A DNA stretch of 64,000 nucleotides. Source: Agelaius tricolor. Taxonomy: Eukaryota > Chordata > Aves > Passeriformes > Icteridae. A program made the position numbers and the translations under genes. Shown piece by piece: positions 45,762 to 58,731 of the stretch (the first letter of the stretch is position 1; each line of letters starts with the position of its first letter). The DNA lies in the NCBI GenBank assembly GCA_023055355.1, contig JALJCS010000038.1, positions 3,224,001 to 3,288,000 on the forward strand, written 5' to 3'. Below the pieces are notes generated by a model. The model searched no databases, was not told the DNA's origin, and saw only the letters and a program-made list of their open reading frames with translations.

Positions 45762-47119
45762 GAGACCACTCCAAGTGACCATTCCTGGCCTGTCAGCCTG
45801 GGGGGGCATCCAGAGAAGCTTTCCCCAGGCTGATCCCAGCCCAGCTCCCTCTGGAGCTGCTGGGGTTCAGAGTTTGTCCAGCAGGATCAGAGCTCCTGGA
45901 AACGACTCCTCCAGCAGCATTCCATCAGTGGCAGCCCCTGCACGGCCAATTGCTCTTTGTGTTTCCTCCCAGTGCGCTGCAGCACATGTACATACACAGA
46001 AAAAACACAAACGGGGATAAATCACCTTCCAGGCAAAGCCTGAGGACTTCGAAATTGCTGAAAAATCAAAGCACATTCCAGGGGGGAAACGCAGTAAATG
46101 GGAAAGGGAAAAATGTGCAGAGAGGCTTTTAATAAAAGCAAAGGCAGAGAGGGAGCTCAGAGCCCTTTCAAGACGTTCATGAAGTGAGTGCCAGCAGGGC
46201 CCTGGGGGCACAGAGGAGTTAATGCCCCCAGCCATGCTCCAGATGGATGTGGATGTCAGAGCCAGCTGAAATCGCCCATCCCATGGAGGGAGGAGAGCAC
46301 TTGGGGTGCTGGAAAAGCAGAGATTTCCCAGCTCTGCTGTTCTCTGAGCAAGGCGGGAGTCAGCACTGAATGCAGCTGAGCAAGCCAAGGATGGCTCTTC
46401 CAGGTGAAGGAACAACAAAAAAGGTGTTTTCTAAATGAAAAATATAAATCTAAAGTGCAACCTCAGCCTTCTCCACTTCAGAGGGATGAGGGTTTAATGG
46501 TGGGAGCTGGAAGACAGCCAGCAAGTGATGGAGAGGAGGAGGCTCAGGCTGAAATCCCTGTTGGGAACACAGAGCCCTTCCCACTGCCCTGACATCAGGA
46601 ACGGGATCAATACCCCCGGCCCTGCAGCCAGGGGGGCTGGAAAACACTGGCTTTAATTACTCCCAGCCAGCAGCACAACAGCCAGCCCACATTAAAGACC
46701 TGCAGCCTCCCAGGGCTGCCGTGGGGCTTTGGGAAGGGCCCTGGTGGCTTTGTCACCACAGCTCAGGGACCTGCCCGGGGCCACCTCGGCTGTCACAGCA
46801 CCGTGACTGTGTGCTCCCTCCAGCCCCAGCCTGCTGCTGCATCCCCAGGCAGCCACAATGTTTTCCTGGCTGACTTTAGGCAAGCTGGAGTTGGGATGGA
46901 GATGGATGCGTGGAACGGAACACGTTGAGATATATTCTGAATATGTAGCCGGGAGCGTTTCACGACGGGAAGGCAGCAATGACTCCAGCAGCGCTTTTCC
47001 CCAGCCTCAATCTTGGCACACTTTGGCTTTTCCTCCCAAGGACCCATTAGTCACTGCCCTGAATATAAACCAGCCCAGGCAGCCAGATCCTTCAGTCTTC
47101 AGCAAAGATCCCCCACATT
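45762..47119. other. Single-copy stretch, nothing recognised
   Basis: Mixed sequence; frames up to 183 residues (45867-46418 -) with no recognisable domain. Confidence 0.4.
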
Positions 47120-47440
47120 GTAATTCCAAAATAACACCGCACTCCTTTAATGATCAATAGCAATTACTAAGTCATTTATATCCAATAAAGGCTCCAGCAG
47201 GAGGTCTGGGTGATATATTACTGTATAAATTCACACTATGAAGCAGATTAACAAAGCATTATGAAAAGCAAGCTTATTATTTGCATGAACATGAGGCTCA
47301 AGAGCTAATTGAAGCAATCCAGCAAAATGTCAATGACTCCTTTTGTATATGAAATATTCATTAAAGGCGAGCACTTCTTGGTGAGCGATTGTTTATTTAT
47401 ACCTTTTCATTTGCATTCTGCTATAAAACTGGCTGCCTTT
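47120..47440. other. AT-rich candidate conserved non-coding element
   Basis: The best regulatory-looking block in the window: about 320 bp of low-GC, complex sequence with TTTAATGATCAATAGC, AGTCATTTATATCC, CTAATTGAAGC, TATTTGCATGAAC (octamer-like) and GAAATATTCATTAAAGG cores. There is no simple repeat, no transposon landmark and no open frame of note. Function is inferred from composition. Confidence 0.3.
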
Positions 47441-49471
47441 CCATTAGGCCACAGCCAGCATCACTTTTCTTGGGAATGGCTGGGACTGGGAAATTGCCTC
47501 CTGTCTGCAGGGAGCAGTGGGGGATTTTTCTTAGGCAGTGGATGCATCCTGTGGATCAGGGCTGATGGGGAGGGAAGGGAGCAGCTGCAGAAGTGATGAA
47601 GAATCCTTGTGCTTCCTCATCCTCCCTCTGCTCCCTGCCATGGTGCCCTGAAATGGAGGTGGCTTTGGAGGAGCCTCATTTGGACACTCCAAATCTTTAC
47701 AGTGAGACCTAGAGGGAATTGCCAGCCTTGTGATGCATTTTTCCTGGGCGTCGATTTGATACTCTCATATTTATTTTATTATGTTTTTATTTCATTATGG
47801 TTTTGTTTCTGTATTTTACATTTATTAATGCTAACAAGCAGCATTTTCCCTGCTGTGGGGTGAGGGACCCCTCTGCTCCCTCCAGACCCTCTCTGGGGAC
47901 AGACCCACAGGTTTCCCTGGATTTATGTGCACTGAGGATGCTCTGGATGACACCCAGAGGTGTCACCCCTCTCCTGGCACCTCCCCATGGGGTGAGGCAG
48001 AGGCACAGCCCTGAGAAGGAGCCATTCCCATTCCCCCTCCCCAAACCCACTGGAAGTGACTGGAAATGGGTTTGGTTTCCATTCCTCTTGGCATCGTGTC
48101 CAAACACCAGGGCAGCAAGCAGTGATGGGGTAGCACAGAGCAAAGATCCCACAGATCCACAGGGAAAAGCATCCCACAAAAGGGGAAGAATTGAGCCCCT
48201 CGTGCCCCAGGGAGGAGGCACAGAGTGATCCCAAGGCTCTGGGCACCCTTTGCCTGCTGCTTTCTCCAATTTAAGCCCCAAATGAAGTTTTTCCCAGCCC
48301 ATCCATTTGCCAGGACAGCTCCTGGGCTACAAATCAATGCAACACCGCATCTTATTTGCTCTGCAGCCAGCTGAGCAAAACAATGTAGCACCAACAGAGA
48401 CATGAATCTCCCTCATTTGTCTTCCACTAGAAAAATTTCAAGGCTGGAGCTTTTTCTCTGGCTCTCTGGCAGCACTGTCAGGAGGGTGACATGTTAGGAA
48501 TGGCTGGATGGGGGCTCAGGATTTGTTTTCTCTGTGATTTCCTCAGTCTAAATTGCAGCTTTACTCACACACGTCCCCGGGTGCCGGAGACAAATGTTTG
48601 ACCAACTGCTTAGGGCGGGATCAATCTTGGATCCTGCTTCCAGGGAGGCTGCAGGGGAGATGGAGTCATAATTGCACCGAAAGGAAACGCCTCTGAAACG
48701 CCCCATGGGTGAGGATCGGCTCTTGTGAGTCAGGATTTGCTCCTCCACAGCACTGGAATGAATTTCCCTGGGGGAATGAGGCTCATTCTGAGCAGAGTCC
48801 TCCCTCTCCCTGCTGTACCTCACCCCAAAGTCCCACTGGACAATCCTCTCTCCTTTTGGGCATTGCAGCATTTCTGCAAGTATTTTGCACAGGCATTTCT
48901 GGGAGTATTTTGCTGCTCCCCTGAGCTCTGCTCCCGGACCCCATCCCACCACCCAGGCAGCCACAGCATCCATCAGCCTCTTAGCTGAGCCTTCCCAAAG
49001 CTCTCAGCACTCAGCCAGAGAGGTGCAACTCCACAGAAGCCCATCAGGGACCCCAGAGTCCTCACGGGTGGGAGCAGAGCCTCCCTTTCCCAGGAAACAC
49101 CAAACACAGCAATCCCCACACCTCCATCCTGCCCCTCACAGCTGCTCCTGCTGCTGCTGCCACTTTCCCAGCAGAGATTTCCAGCAGCAGAGGCTTCCCT
49201 GCATTTCTGGGAGCCCCCAGCGAGCTCTCTGCACAAATGGAACTCGGCAGGGCAGAGCATGATGGAAAAATCCCCGTTCCTGCTGTGGGAGCGAAGGCCT
49301 GAGCAGCAGCCAGCAGCAGGATGCTCAGGATGAGCCTGGGAGGATGCAGGGCTGAGCCTGCCAAGGATGCCCAGACCCGAGGATTTGGGGCACCACGGTG
49401 TCCCCTGCACCACCAACCCTTCTCACCCTGACCCCTGGCAGCTGCCGAGGCTGTTGGAGGCTCAGGCACGG
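47441..49471. other. Single-copy stretch, nothing recognised
   Basis: AT-rich at 47755-47830. GC-rich frames on both strands up to about 170 residues (47787-48302 -) without recognisable domains. Confidence 0.4.
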
Positions 49472-50118
49472 TGTCCCAGGGTGACATGATGATGCTCGTA
49501 TCCCCATTCTGTTTATGCTGGATGATATCACGTTCTGTGCCTTCAAGGCTGGCTCTGGAGAGTGGAGAGGCTCACGGGAGGGTGAATGTTTTGTTTTGTC
49601 ATCAGCTGCTCCCCCACAGCTGGTGGGACACACAGACAGGGCAGTGCATGGTGCTGCTTGTGCTTTTTGCTTTGCTCTTGCTTCTGCTTTGCTCCTGCTT
49701 TTTGCTCCTGCTCATTAGCTAGTTTAGCTAAACAGTCCAAATTTCTTCCTGGACTGTTTCTCCTTCCCTTTTTTGGACCAACTCAAACCTGCTACAGGCT
49801 GGGACCTGGGAGCACCCAGAGTTTGCCCCTTGTGGCTGCAGCAGCTGCCCCAGCACAGGAGGGACTGAGAACAGAGCGACCACCCCCAGAGAGCCTTTCT
49901 GAATTTGTCACCTTTGTCAGAGCAGTGACAGAGTGGTGTCACCCAGTATTGTTCATTCTGTGTGCTGGGGGTGCTGTGCCTGTTAAATAAACAGGTTCTT
50001 TCCACTTCTCTCCAAGGAACCCTTCCCAAACCAGCTGTGGGGAGGGGCTGTGTGGGTTTGCTTTCTGGAAGGGACCCCTTTTGGAGATTCTCTCCCAAAT
50101 TTGCCCTAAACCAGGACA
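49472..50118 (+). mobile_element. Solo LTR, family E
   Basis: About 647 bp from TGTCCCAGGGTGACATG to ACCAGGACA. Landmarks familiar from passerine ERV LTRs are TTCAAGGCTGGCTCTGGAG, AGCTAAACAGTCCAAATTTC, GTTAAATAAACAGG (AATAAA at 49986-49991), GGGCTGTGTGGGTTTGC and CTCCCAAATTTGCCC. The immediate flanks (CACGG and GGAGG) do not match, so the target duplication is lost or an edge is misplaced. A CTTTGCTCCTGC-type repeat (49668-49712) lies inside. Confidence 0.8.
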
Positions 50119-51915
50119 GGAGGGAAGGGAGGGATGTGAGAGCTGCCGGAGCGCCGGGAAAGCGCTGACAAAGCGAGCTGGCTGCGCCCTTAATGGCTTT
50201 TAAATCACGGAGGTTCAACAGGAAAAAAAACAACCCCGAATGTTTACTCACACTTGCGCAGCTTCTTATTTGCATATAATTGCTTCCTGTCACAACACTC
50301 CATCCTGAGCCTCTTAATCCCGGCGATCAGAGGAGCCCTGAGCAGGGAATGCCAGGAATAAATCCTGGGATGCCTCAGGAGCATCCCGGGACGTTCCTGT
50401 GGCAGGGCAGGAGCGACAGGGACATCCCAGCACGGGATTCATTCGAGAGAGGAACACGGGGAAGATAACGAGGCAGGTGAAAGCATGGGTTTCTATTGGG
50501 ATTTGGATGGGTATTTATCAATCCTGGGAATGCTGGGGACACTCTGGGCGCAGCTCCCTCCTCCTGCAGCCCGTTTTTGTCCCTTTAACTCACTCATCTT
50601 CCGGAGGAAACGAAAAGATCCCAACGATCCCAGAATGGCTTGGCAGAAAGAATCCCCCTCGGCAGAGCTGGGTCTGAGGTGGGCCATGGGTGGCAGGGGG
50701 TGGCTCAGGGGCTCCAGGGTGTCCCCACAGCCCCGGGTGCCCGGGCACAGCAGGAAGGAGGCGCTGGCACTCCCCGTGCCTGCCCTACTTTCCTGCTCAT
50801 CCCATGGTGCGCTCACGATGCATTTTTTAAAAACCTCCGTCTGTCTGGAGGATTCAACTCCAGAGACACTTCCTGAGGACTGCGCCAGGGATGTTGGAAA
50901 ACGTGATTTCCAGGGAGGGCTGAGAACCAGCTGAAACCAGCCCTCTGTGGACCTCTGGAGCTCTTAATTAGACAAGAATTAACACCCTGGGAAACATTTG
51001 ATTGCTAACAAGGGCACAGCTCCTTTTCACTGGGATTAGCCTCCCTTGGACTCCTCAAGCTTTACATCACCCTCCAGTACACAGATCTGCTTCCCCACTT
51101 GTCCTGGCATCACCTGCCTGTGCAAAAAGTCCCTCGCCATCTTTTTTAATCAGCTTTTTGTAAGTTCTAAAAGGCCCCAATGAGGTTTTTAGAGCATTTC
51201 TTGAGTCAAGCTTTGAAGGCATGAGGTTCTCTGCGTGTCGTCTCTTCCAGCACTCCTCCAGTGCAGGGGAGGCTCCTCATTCCCCAGACTCCAGCATTTC
51301 TCCTGACAGGCCACCGGATATGCAGAGACCATGAAATTTTAACAGAGTTCTGCATTTTCCACACTCCAGTTGGGCAGAGCAGGAGCAGGGCACGGTGGAT
51401 GGGCTGAGGAGACACAAAAGAGGGAGCAGATCTCGGCTGCCATGCTAGAGGAGGTTGAGACCAGCTAATTAAGCTCTTAAGGCGGGTGGGGAAAGTGCCC
51501 CATATTTTGTTTTATTCCACTTTATTTTCCCCCTCCCAGTCCCTCTCCCCTGGCAGACGTCACTGCGGGCGAGCACACGTGGCGGCTCCCATGATTTATT
51601 CAGGAGCCACATCGGCTCTGCCTTCCACTCCAGCGAGCACAAATTTCAATATTTCATATGGAAATCTCCAGCTCTCCGTCCCTATTTCTGCCTAAAGCTG
51701 CTGCTCCTCTCTGGGGTGCAAAGACGGGGTGGGTGCAGAGCTCTGCTGCTCCAAAGTTTTTCCCCAAAAAAACCCAATTTTCCCGAGTTTTCTGGATGCT
51801 GTTGAGTCTGTTCCTCTATGCAGCAGTGTGGCAGAGCGTGTGACAAACCCGGGGTGGCACCGTGTCCCCTGCCAGTGCCACCAGCCCTGGCTGTGCCCGT
51901 GGTTCATCCAAGAGC
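50119..51915. other. Single-copy stretch, nothing recognised
   Basis: Starts with a few CpGs (50145-50210). No exon, RNA or repeat recognised. Confidence 0.4.
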
Positions 51916-52385
51916 CTGGAATTCACCAGGATTTACCTGTTAATGACCCTTTTGCTCAGTCCCTGGCTAAAGGAATTATTTTCTGAAGAATGAGGAGTTC
52001 CTGCCTGGAATTCACCAGGATTTACCTGTCAATGACCCTTTTGCTCAGTCCCTGGGTAAAGGAATTCCTTCCTGGAGAATGAGGAGTTCCTGCCTGGAAT
52101 GCACCAGGATTTACCTGTTAATGAGCCTTTTGCTCATTAGAGAAATTCCCTCCTGGAGCAGGTGCAGAGCAGGTGCAAGGGACAAGGTTTTGTCTTTTCC
52201 TGCAAGGATTTACCCCTTTTGCTCAGTTCCTGGGTAAAGGAATTATTTTCTGGAGAATGAGGAGTTCCTGCCTGGAATTCACCAGGATTTACCTGTTAAT
52301 GACCCTTTTGCTCATTAGAGAAATTCCCTCCTGGAGCAGATGCAAGGGACAAGGTTTTGTCTTTTCCTGCGAGGATTTGCTTTGT
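51916..52385 (+). repeat. Compound tandem repeat, ~88-bp unit, ~5 copies
   Basis: The unit GGAATTCACCAGGATTTACC ... CCTTTTGCTCAGTCCCTGG ... GAATGAGGAGTTCCTGCCT starts near 51918, 52007, 52095, 52186 (5' part missing) and 52274. A second module, CATTAGAGAAATTCCCTCC followed by GACAAGGTTTTGTCTTTTCC, is inserted after the third and fifth units (52135-52205 and 52313-52375), so the array has a ~178-bp higher-order period in its second half. Confidence 0.9.
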
Positions 52386-53799
52386 GCCCGGAAAGCCACA
52401 CCTGGGATTTGGGGTTTGCCAAAAGTTCTGCACTGCCAGAGCTTCCAGAGGCTGAGCCTGACTGCCCCAGCCTGGCTGGCACCAGGGACACTGAGCCTGG
52501 GCTGGTTTGGGGATGAGAACTGCTCTGAGGAACCAGGCAGAGCAGCACGTCCAGCCTGATTCCTCCCAGGGAGAGGGCAGGAGTGTTAATTAATATTATT
52601 CTCCATCCAATTAATATCATTCTCCATGAATGGCTTTAATCAGCCTTGCAGAAACACTTGGCAGCAGTGCTGCATTTCTAGGGATGAGCTGCCCTAAATC
52701 CACCCAAACTTTGGGAGGAGAAATGGGATGGAGAGGTCAAGGGGTTCTGGGATGAGCTGGTTTCTGCCCCAAAAACCAGCCCAGAGCCTGGCCCTGCTGC
52801 TGCTGCTGTGCAGATGGAGCAGAGGGGCTGAGACATCTCCCTTCTTAGGCTGAAATTTGGGGTTTTCTAATTTTGAGATCTGCAACACTCAGAAAATAAA
52901 TAAATCTCTTTTCCAAGCCCACCCCAAATCCCACCTTGCTCCAGCTTTTGAGCTGCTTGGCACTTTTTAAACTCTTTGAACCCAAATTTGGGGTTTGGTT
53001 GGAATGAGGGGTGTCAAGCAGCTCGATCAGAGCAGGAGGTTCATCCCACTGCTGTTATCCCATGGAATATCTCAGGGATAAGGGGAGCAGCACGTGCAGG
53101 GGGTGAGGATGCTCTGGCAGCTGATTCCTGCTCTGCACTCCCATCCCACTGCATCCCACAGCATCCATATGGAACAGGGCCCACGGAGAGGGAGATGAGA
53201 GCCACCAGAAAGTGATGGTTCAATTGGAGAGAATAAAGGAAACAACCGAGATGATAAATGCATTCCAAGAGGGGGGGAAAATTCATGTCTTTTATTGCTC
53301 TCCCAACAAAAAACATGAAACACAAACAAATCAAAGGGCTGGAAGTGCTTCCAGTCTGCGACATGACCTGACTGAACAAGAGGCTTTAATGTGGAGGGAG
53401 CTCCCAGGAGGATTAAACTGCTGATAATAAATTATTGAGAAATATTAGGTGGCGAATGGGCCCGACGCCAGATTGATTCACAGCGACATCCGCCAGGAAC
53501 AAATGGAAAAATGCAAAAAAAAAAACCTCAAAGCAAAGCAAAGCTGAGAGCTTGAGCTGAGAAAAACGGAGTGAAAGCATCTCCCAAAGGCTGTTTTGGG
53601 GTGCAGAAGGGATCTGGGAGAGGTTTGTGTCCATGTGGTGGATCTGTAAATCTGTAAATTTTCCCCTGGATTCTCAATTTCCTGGGTGCCAGTGGTGCCT
53701 TGCACATCCTGGAGGCAGGAATATCCTGGGACTGACCCTGCCTGCTGGAATGAAGGGAACAAGGCAAGGGAGCAGACACAGCCATTAAAGGCAGCTCAA
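52386..53799. other. Single-copy stretch, nothing recognised
   Basis: A short ATTAATAT.ATTCTCCAT doublet lies at 52588-52626. No gene or repeat family recognised. Confidence 0.4.
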
Positions 53800-54120
53800 T
53801 GGCTTTAATTTAATATTTTTTTCTGTTAATGCTATTAATCACCACAGGCACACGTCAGGAGCTGCTGCATATTTAAACTGGGCCAGGAGCCAGCGATTTC
53901 TCCTATGCAATTTCCTAATGTTAATAATGTTTCCATTAACCATATTCAGGGAATCTGCCATTTTTTGTCCTCTTCTGGCCCCTACTTTTTACTTTTAATT
54001 ATGACCCAGTGTCAGCTATTGAATAGGTCGTTGCATTTGAAGCATCTGCAAAGATTTCTTTTTAATAATGCAATTCCTTGGCCGTAATAGGCCTATAACA
54101 GGAGTAATTAATGAACCACA
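53800..54120. other. AT-rich candidate conserved non-coding element
   Basis: Low-GC complex sequence with GCTATTAATCACC, CTAATGTTAATAATG, TTTTAATTATGACCC, TTTAATAATGCAATTCC and GGAGTAATTAATGAACC. Many homeodomain-type cores and no repeat signature. Inferred only. Confidence 0.28.
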
Positions 54121-56424
54121 GCGTGCTCTCACAGGCTGCCCATCCATCCACAGCAAAATCTGCTGGTGGAAAAGGTGCCTCAAACCAGGGGGGAGCCAGG
54201 AAAAACCCAGCAGGGGCTGCTGCTACCCCCTTGTGCAGAGGGGCAGAGCTGGGCACCACTGCAAACACCCCAAAAATTAAGTGTCCAGGAAAAGTGGCGG
54301 CAGGAAAAGTTCAGGAGGTGGCTCCTCAGAGCGGGATTCATCCCCTCTTTGCGAGGTCCTGGCAGCCCATGGCACTGGTGGGACACAGGGAATTCCACCT
54401 GCCTCTTTGCTGCTCAGAAAAATACCCAGGAAAACAAGAAAGGCGCAAAGGTCTGGGGAGTTGGAGGGTGTGGGGGTTTGGGAGATGGGGCTGGGAGTTG
54501 CCAGCACCAAATTCCCCATGGGATCACCCCTCCTTCCCTCCTTCCCTCCTTTCTCTCCCACCATGTGAGCCAGCTCATCAGAGCAGCTGAGGTCAGAGCA
54601 GAGGAGATGCTCAGGTTGTGTGGGAGAAGAGATGAAATGTCCACAGAGGCTGGTTTGGGTTCACAGCCCTCCCTGGTGTTGATAACACAATCCCAGCCTC
54701 AGTTCCCGCTGGAGACTTTGCCCAGGGAGCTGCAGGAGCAGATTTGGGGGTGACAGCCCCTGGGGAGTCAGCTGAGGCTCCTGTGTTGTCAGTGCCACCA
54801 AAGTCACCAGCCAGGGGGACACCAACACACCCGAGCTGCTGCTCTGCCCAGCTCCGAGCTCACAGTGCTGCCTGGAAATGCTGCCATCCCTCCTGCCAGC
54901 CCTGATCCCACTGATGGGTGGGAAAGCTCTGATGAAAAACCTGATGAAGCACATCAGCTGTGGGGACAGGCCAGCAGAGAGGCAGAGCATCCCACCTGGT
55001 GCCACATCCCACTGGTCCCTGCATCCCACCAGGCTCCTGCACCATCCCCAGCAGCCAGCCCCCTCCCGTGGGGCTGATGGAACATGACAGCAAACACGAA
55101 ATTAGGCTTTGGGGAGCTAAATGGGGCTTTTGCAGCGAGGAGCCATGAATCAGCCTCCTTGTTGGGAGCTATTAGTGTCTGCCTTGCCCTACTTTCCCTG
55201 TGCTCCATGCAGAATTCCACGGCTGGATGTGTGTTACTAAACCAGAAAGGACATTAATAAATGAGGAGCCATGCAGTCCCCCTGCCTGGCCTATAAAGGA
55301 GCTGGGTTTGCAGGGCTGAGGTGTTCCATGAAATCCATCCCCACCCTCTCGTCCTTCCCCCCGTGCCCCCTGAGCCACAGCCCCATCTCCAGCAGGGCCA
55401 GGGCTCCTCTTGATGAGGAATTGGGAGATGAAGCAGGCAATTAGCTCCAGCAGTGCCTGGGAGATGCCAGCGCTCTGCTGCTGCCCCAATGCACTCAGCT
55501 AATAAATGTTTGCAGGAACTGAATGTCACCAGCAGCAGTGACAGCGTGGGGACAGCTGGGGAGGTGCTGCAGGAAGCTGCTGCCTCTGCCAGGGCCACTG
55601 TGGGGACAGGGGCAAAGCCTGCCCTGCCTGGGAGGGTGGAGAGGCTGATTCTGGGTGGCACAGGGGACATCCCAATTATCCCAGTCCATCCCGGGGTATC
55701 CCATTTGTCCAAAACACAGGAAAAGGGTCAGGCGCTCTCTTCCTTCTAGAAACCAAAATTCCGAGGGGAAATTTGAACCATGAGATAAAAAATGCCCGCA
55801 TTGCACAGTGCCCACAGGGCTGCCCACACCCCCAAGGGCCCTTCTTCACCCTGGCAGCATCCAAAGCACAGGGATGAGGAGAGGATAGGGGAAAAAAATC
55901 CCACCCTCACCCAGCATCTGCCTCTGCTCGTAGCTGATGCTAAAAAGAGAGTGAGAAGGGAAATGAAGAGAGCCCTGAGAAGCTTGAAAGGTAATTAAGG
56001 TAAAACTCGTTAATATTTCAAGGCAGAGCTGTGCCTATTACAGCAAAAGGCCTGGCTGGAGCCGGGGAAGTGACGGGAAGAGCTTGTCTCATTGCATAAC
56101 TGCACTTTATGGGATCAAAGCAATAAAATTTAAGCAACCTGCAGAAAACCCTGGCAGGGTGAGGGGGGAAAAGCCCCTGGAAAAGCCTGGGAGAGAGCAG
56201 AAAATAAAAATGCTTCCAGTTCTTGTCTGACATGAATGATCATGGAGAAAAATTCCCTGCAATCCTCTCAGGACTTCACTAAATCTCCTGGCCTGGGATG
56301 GTTCTGGGGGCCACGGGGAAGGAGCTCAGCCCTGGAGGGTGCAGGGGGTGGGCAGGGCCACAGGAACGGGCCAGTGGCTCCTCCAGGGACCAGGGCGAGG
56401 ATGGGGCAGCACAGCCCTGAGCAG
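54121..56424. other. Single-copy stretch, nothing recognised
   Basis: GC-rich with frames up to 195 residues (54166-54753 +), none recognisable. 55985-56110 is AT-richer with TAATTAAGG and GTTAATATTTC cores. Confidence 0.4.
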
Positions 56425-56612
56425 GGGTGGAGGAGCTGGGCTGAACACCAGCCTTGGAGGGGCTCAGCTGTTGATCAGGGTTGGAGGGGCTGGGCTGATT
56501 ATTGGGGATGGAGGAACTCAGGTAATTATGGAGATTGGAGGGGCTCAAGTTAATAATCGGGGTTGGAGGGGTTCAGTTAATTGTCAGGGCTGGAGAAGCT
56601 CAGCTCATTTTC
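56425..56612 (+). repeat. Minisatellite, ~30-38 bp unit, ~5-6 copies
   Basis: Diverged units of the form GGTTGGAGGGGCTCAGTTAATTATCGG follow each other at 30-38 bp spacing. G-rich with TAATTAT inserts. Confidence 0.85.
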
Positions 56613-58082
56613 TCTCCCAGCCATTGTTATTCGGCTGCAGGGGCAGGGCTGGGCTCTCCGGAGAGGCTCCATCTCCGGTTTCATCTCCAGGAGGGCAGGG
56701 AAAATGGGCCTTTATCATATTCTGCTTGAAAATGTTCCAGGCAGGAGCTGATTGCTGCTCGAAAACCCTCAGGAGGGGAGGTGGCAGCAGGTCCTGGGGG
56801 TCCCCATCGCTGTCCCTCCCCAGGGCTGGCCCATCCTTTGGGGGAAGCAGGAAATCCCAGGAAATCTCAGTGCCTTGGGCTTCCCGGGATCACAGCTGGA
56901 CCTGAAGGGTCCCACAGGAGGATTGGGGCTGGAAACAGAGCCTGGAACCTCCAGGGATGTGGATTCCCAAAGCTCCATCAGCTCCTTGGACGTGGGCTGT
57001 GCTCCAGTATTGGATTAGGAGATAAGAGAGCAGGGACCTGGCAAGGTGAGGAGAGGATTCCAGTGCTCTGCCCCCAGTAATCCACATCCCACATCTGCCA
57101 GGAACACAGCAGCAAACGTTTGCCTCTTCAACAAACAAATCAAATAAACACGAATGCCCCAGACTGCCCAGCTCTGTGCCAGGTCCTGCTGCAGATGGGC
57201 TGAGGGATGCCCACGCCTGCCCTGCCACAGCCACGCCATGTGCAGAGCTGTCAGTCCCCAGCACACTGAGATTTATTGATGCCACAGATCCCCCCTCTCC
57301 TCCCCTGCAGCTTCTCCAAGCAGAATGATTCCCAAATTAAATTGCAGCGTTTTTCCCAAGCACTCACTCCCTTGAATACACAAAGCGAGGGAAAGAAGAG
57401 AGTTGCAGTGGAGGAATTACAGGATGGGGAGTTTATTTGTGGTTTTTTGTGCTTTAAAACATGAAGCTGGGCTCTCCCTGCTCAGAGCTGTGAGGAAAGA
57501 AATTTGGGAGGAAACCAGGCAGACTCAGAAGGGGCTGTGGACAAGAGAACTTCTCAGAGAGCTTTTAGGAATGGAAATGAATTTAAAATACACTGAAAAG
57601 ATACAACAGCTTTAATGGCTGGCAAAAGGGAGCATGAAGGAATTGAGGGAACAAGCAGCGGTCCAGGAGGGGAAGCCCTATCAGGATCTCCTTTCTAAGA
57701 GAGTAAAGGATCCAACCCTTTTGGCCTTGCCAAAAGCAGGAAGCTCATTTTCCTGCCTCGCTGGAGATGACACCCGGAATATTCTACTTGGATCTCTCCA
57801 GCCTCTGCGAAAACCAATTTCCCTCACGCCAGCAAAACTGTGTTTTATTAACAGCAATTTGAGCTCTCCAATAAATCCCAGCCAGGCATAATTCCCTGGA
57901 AAATGGCATGTGTGCATTGTTACTGCCTCCCTGCTCCTTGCTCGGAACCATTTAGGACAATACTGACTTGACGGAGTCTATTAAGCAGGATATTCTGGGA
58001 TGTGCCACAACTGCTGCTGCTAAACCCTCTGCTCATTTCCTGGGCAATGGTCCCGAGCAGCAGGAGCAGCCAAGAGGATTCC
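56613..58082. other. Single-copy stretch; protein-like but unsupported block 57403-57735
   Basis: 57403-57615 and 57634-57735 encode charged, helix-like residues in two frames separated by a stop, with no start context, splice sites or family I recognise, so I do not call a gene or pseudogene. Confidence 0.35.
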
Positions 58083-58585
58083 CATCCATCCATCCCATAT
58101 CCATCCATCCTTTATCCATCCCCCCATCCATCCATCCATCCATCCATCCATCCATCCATCCATCCCCCCATCCATCCATCCATCCATCCATCCATCCATC
58201 CATCCATCATCCATCATCCATCCATCATCCATCCATCCATCCATCCATCCATCCATCCCTCCATCATCCATCCATCCATCCATCCATCCCATATCCATCC
58301 ATCCATCATCCATCCATCCATCCCTTATCCATCCATCATCCCTTATCCATCCATCCATCCATCCATCCATCCCTCCATCCCTCCATCATCCATCCATCCA
58401 TCATCCATCCATCCATCCATCCATCATCCATCCATCCATCATCCATCCATCCATCCATCCATCCATCATCCATCCATCCATCCATCCATCCATCCATCCA
58501 TCATCCATCCATCCATCATCCATCCATCCATCCATCCATCATCCATCCATCCATCCATCCATCCATCCATCCATCCCTTATCCAT

Positions 58586-58621
<36 letters not shown>

Positions 58622-58731
58622 CCATCCGTCCATCCATCCCATATCCATCCATCCATCCATCATCCATCCATCCATCCATCCATCATCCATCCATCCCATA
58701 TCCATCCATCCATCCATCCCTTATCCATCCA
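58083..58731 (+). repeat. (ATCC)n long array with ATC slips, ~650 bp
   Basis: A CATC/ATCC tetranucleotide array broken by single-triplet ATC slips and by occasional CATATC, CTTATC, CCTC or CGTC variants. The slips shift frame every few units. Frames of 244-263 residues (Ile-His-Pro-Ser) on + and Asp-Gly-Trp-Met on - are artefacts. Confidence 0.97.

Noticed and set aside
57403..57735. Charged helical peptide as a degenerate exon
   Set aside because: Two frames separated by a stop, no splice sites and no family recognised; composition alone is not enough.
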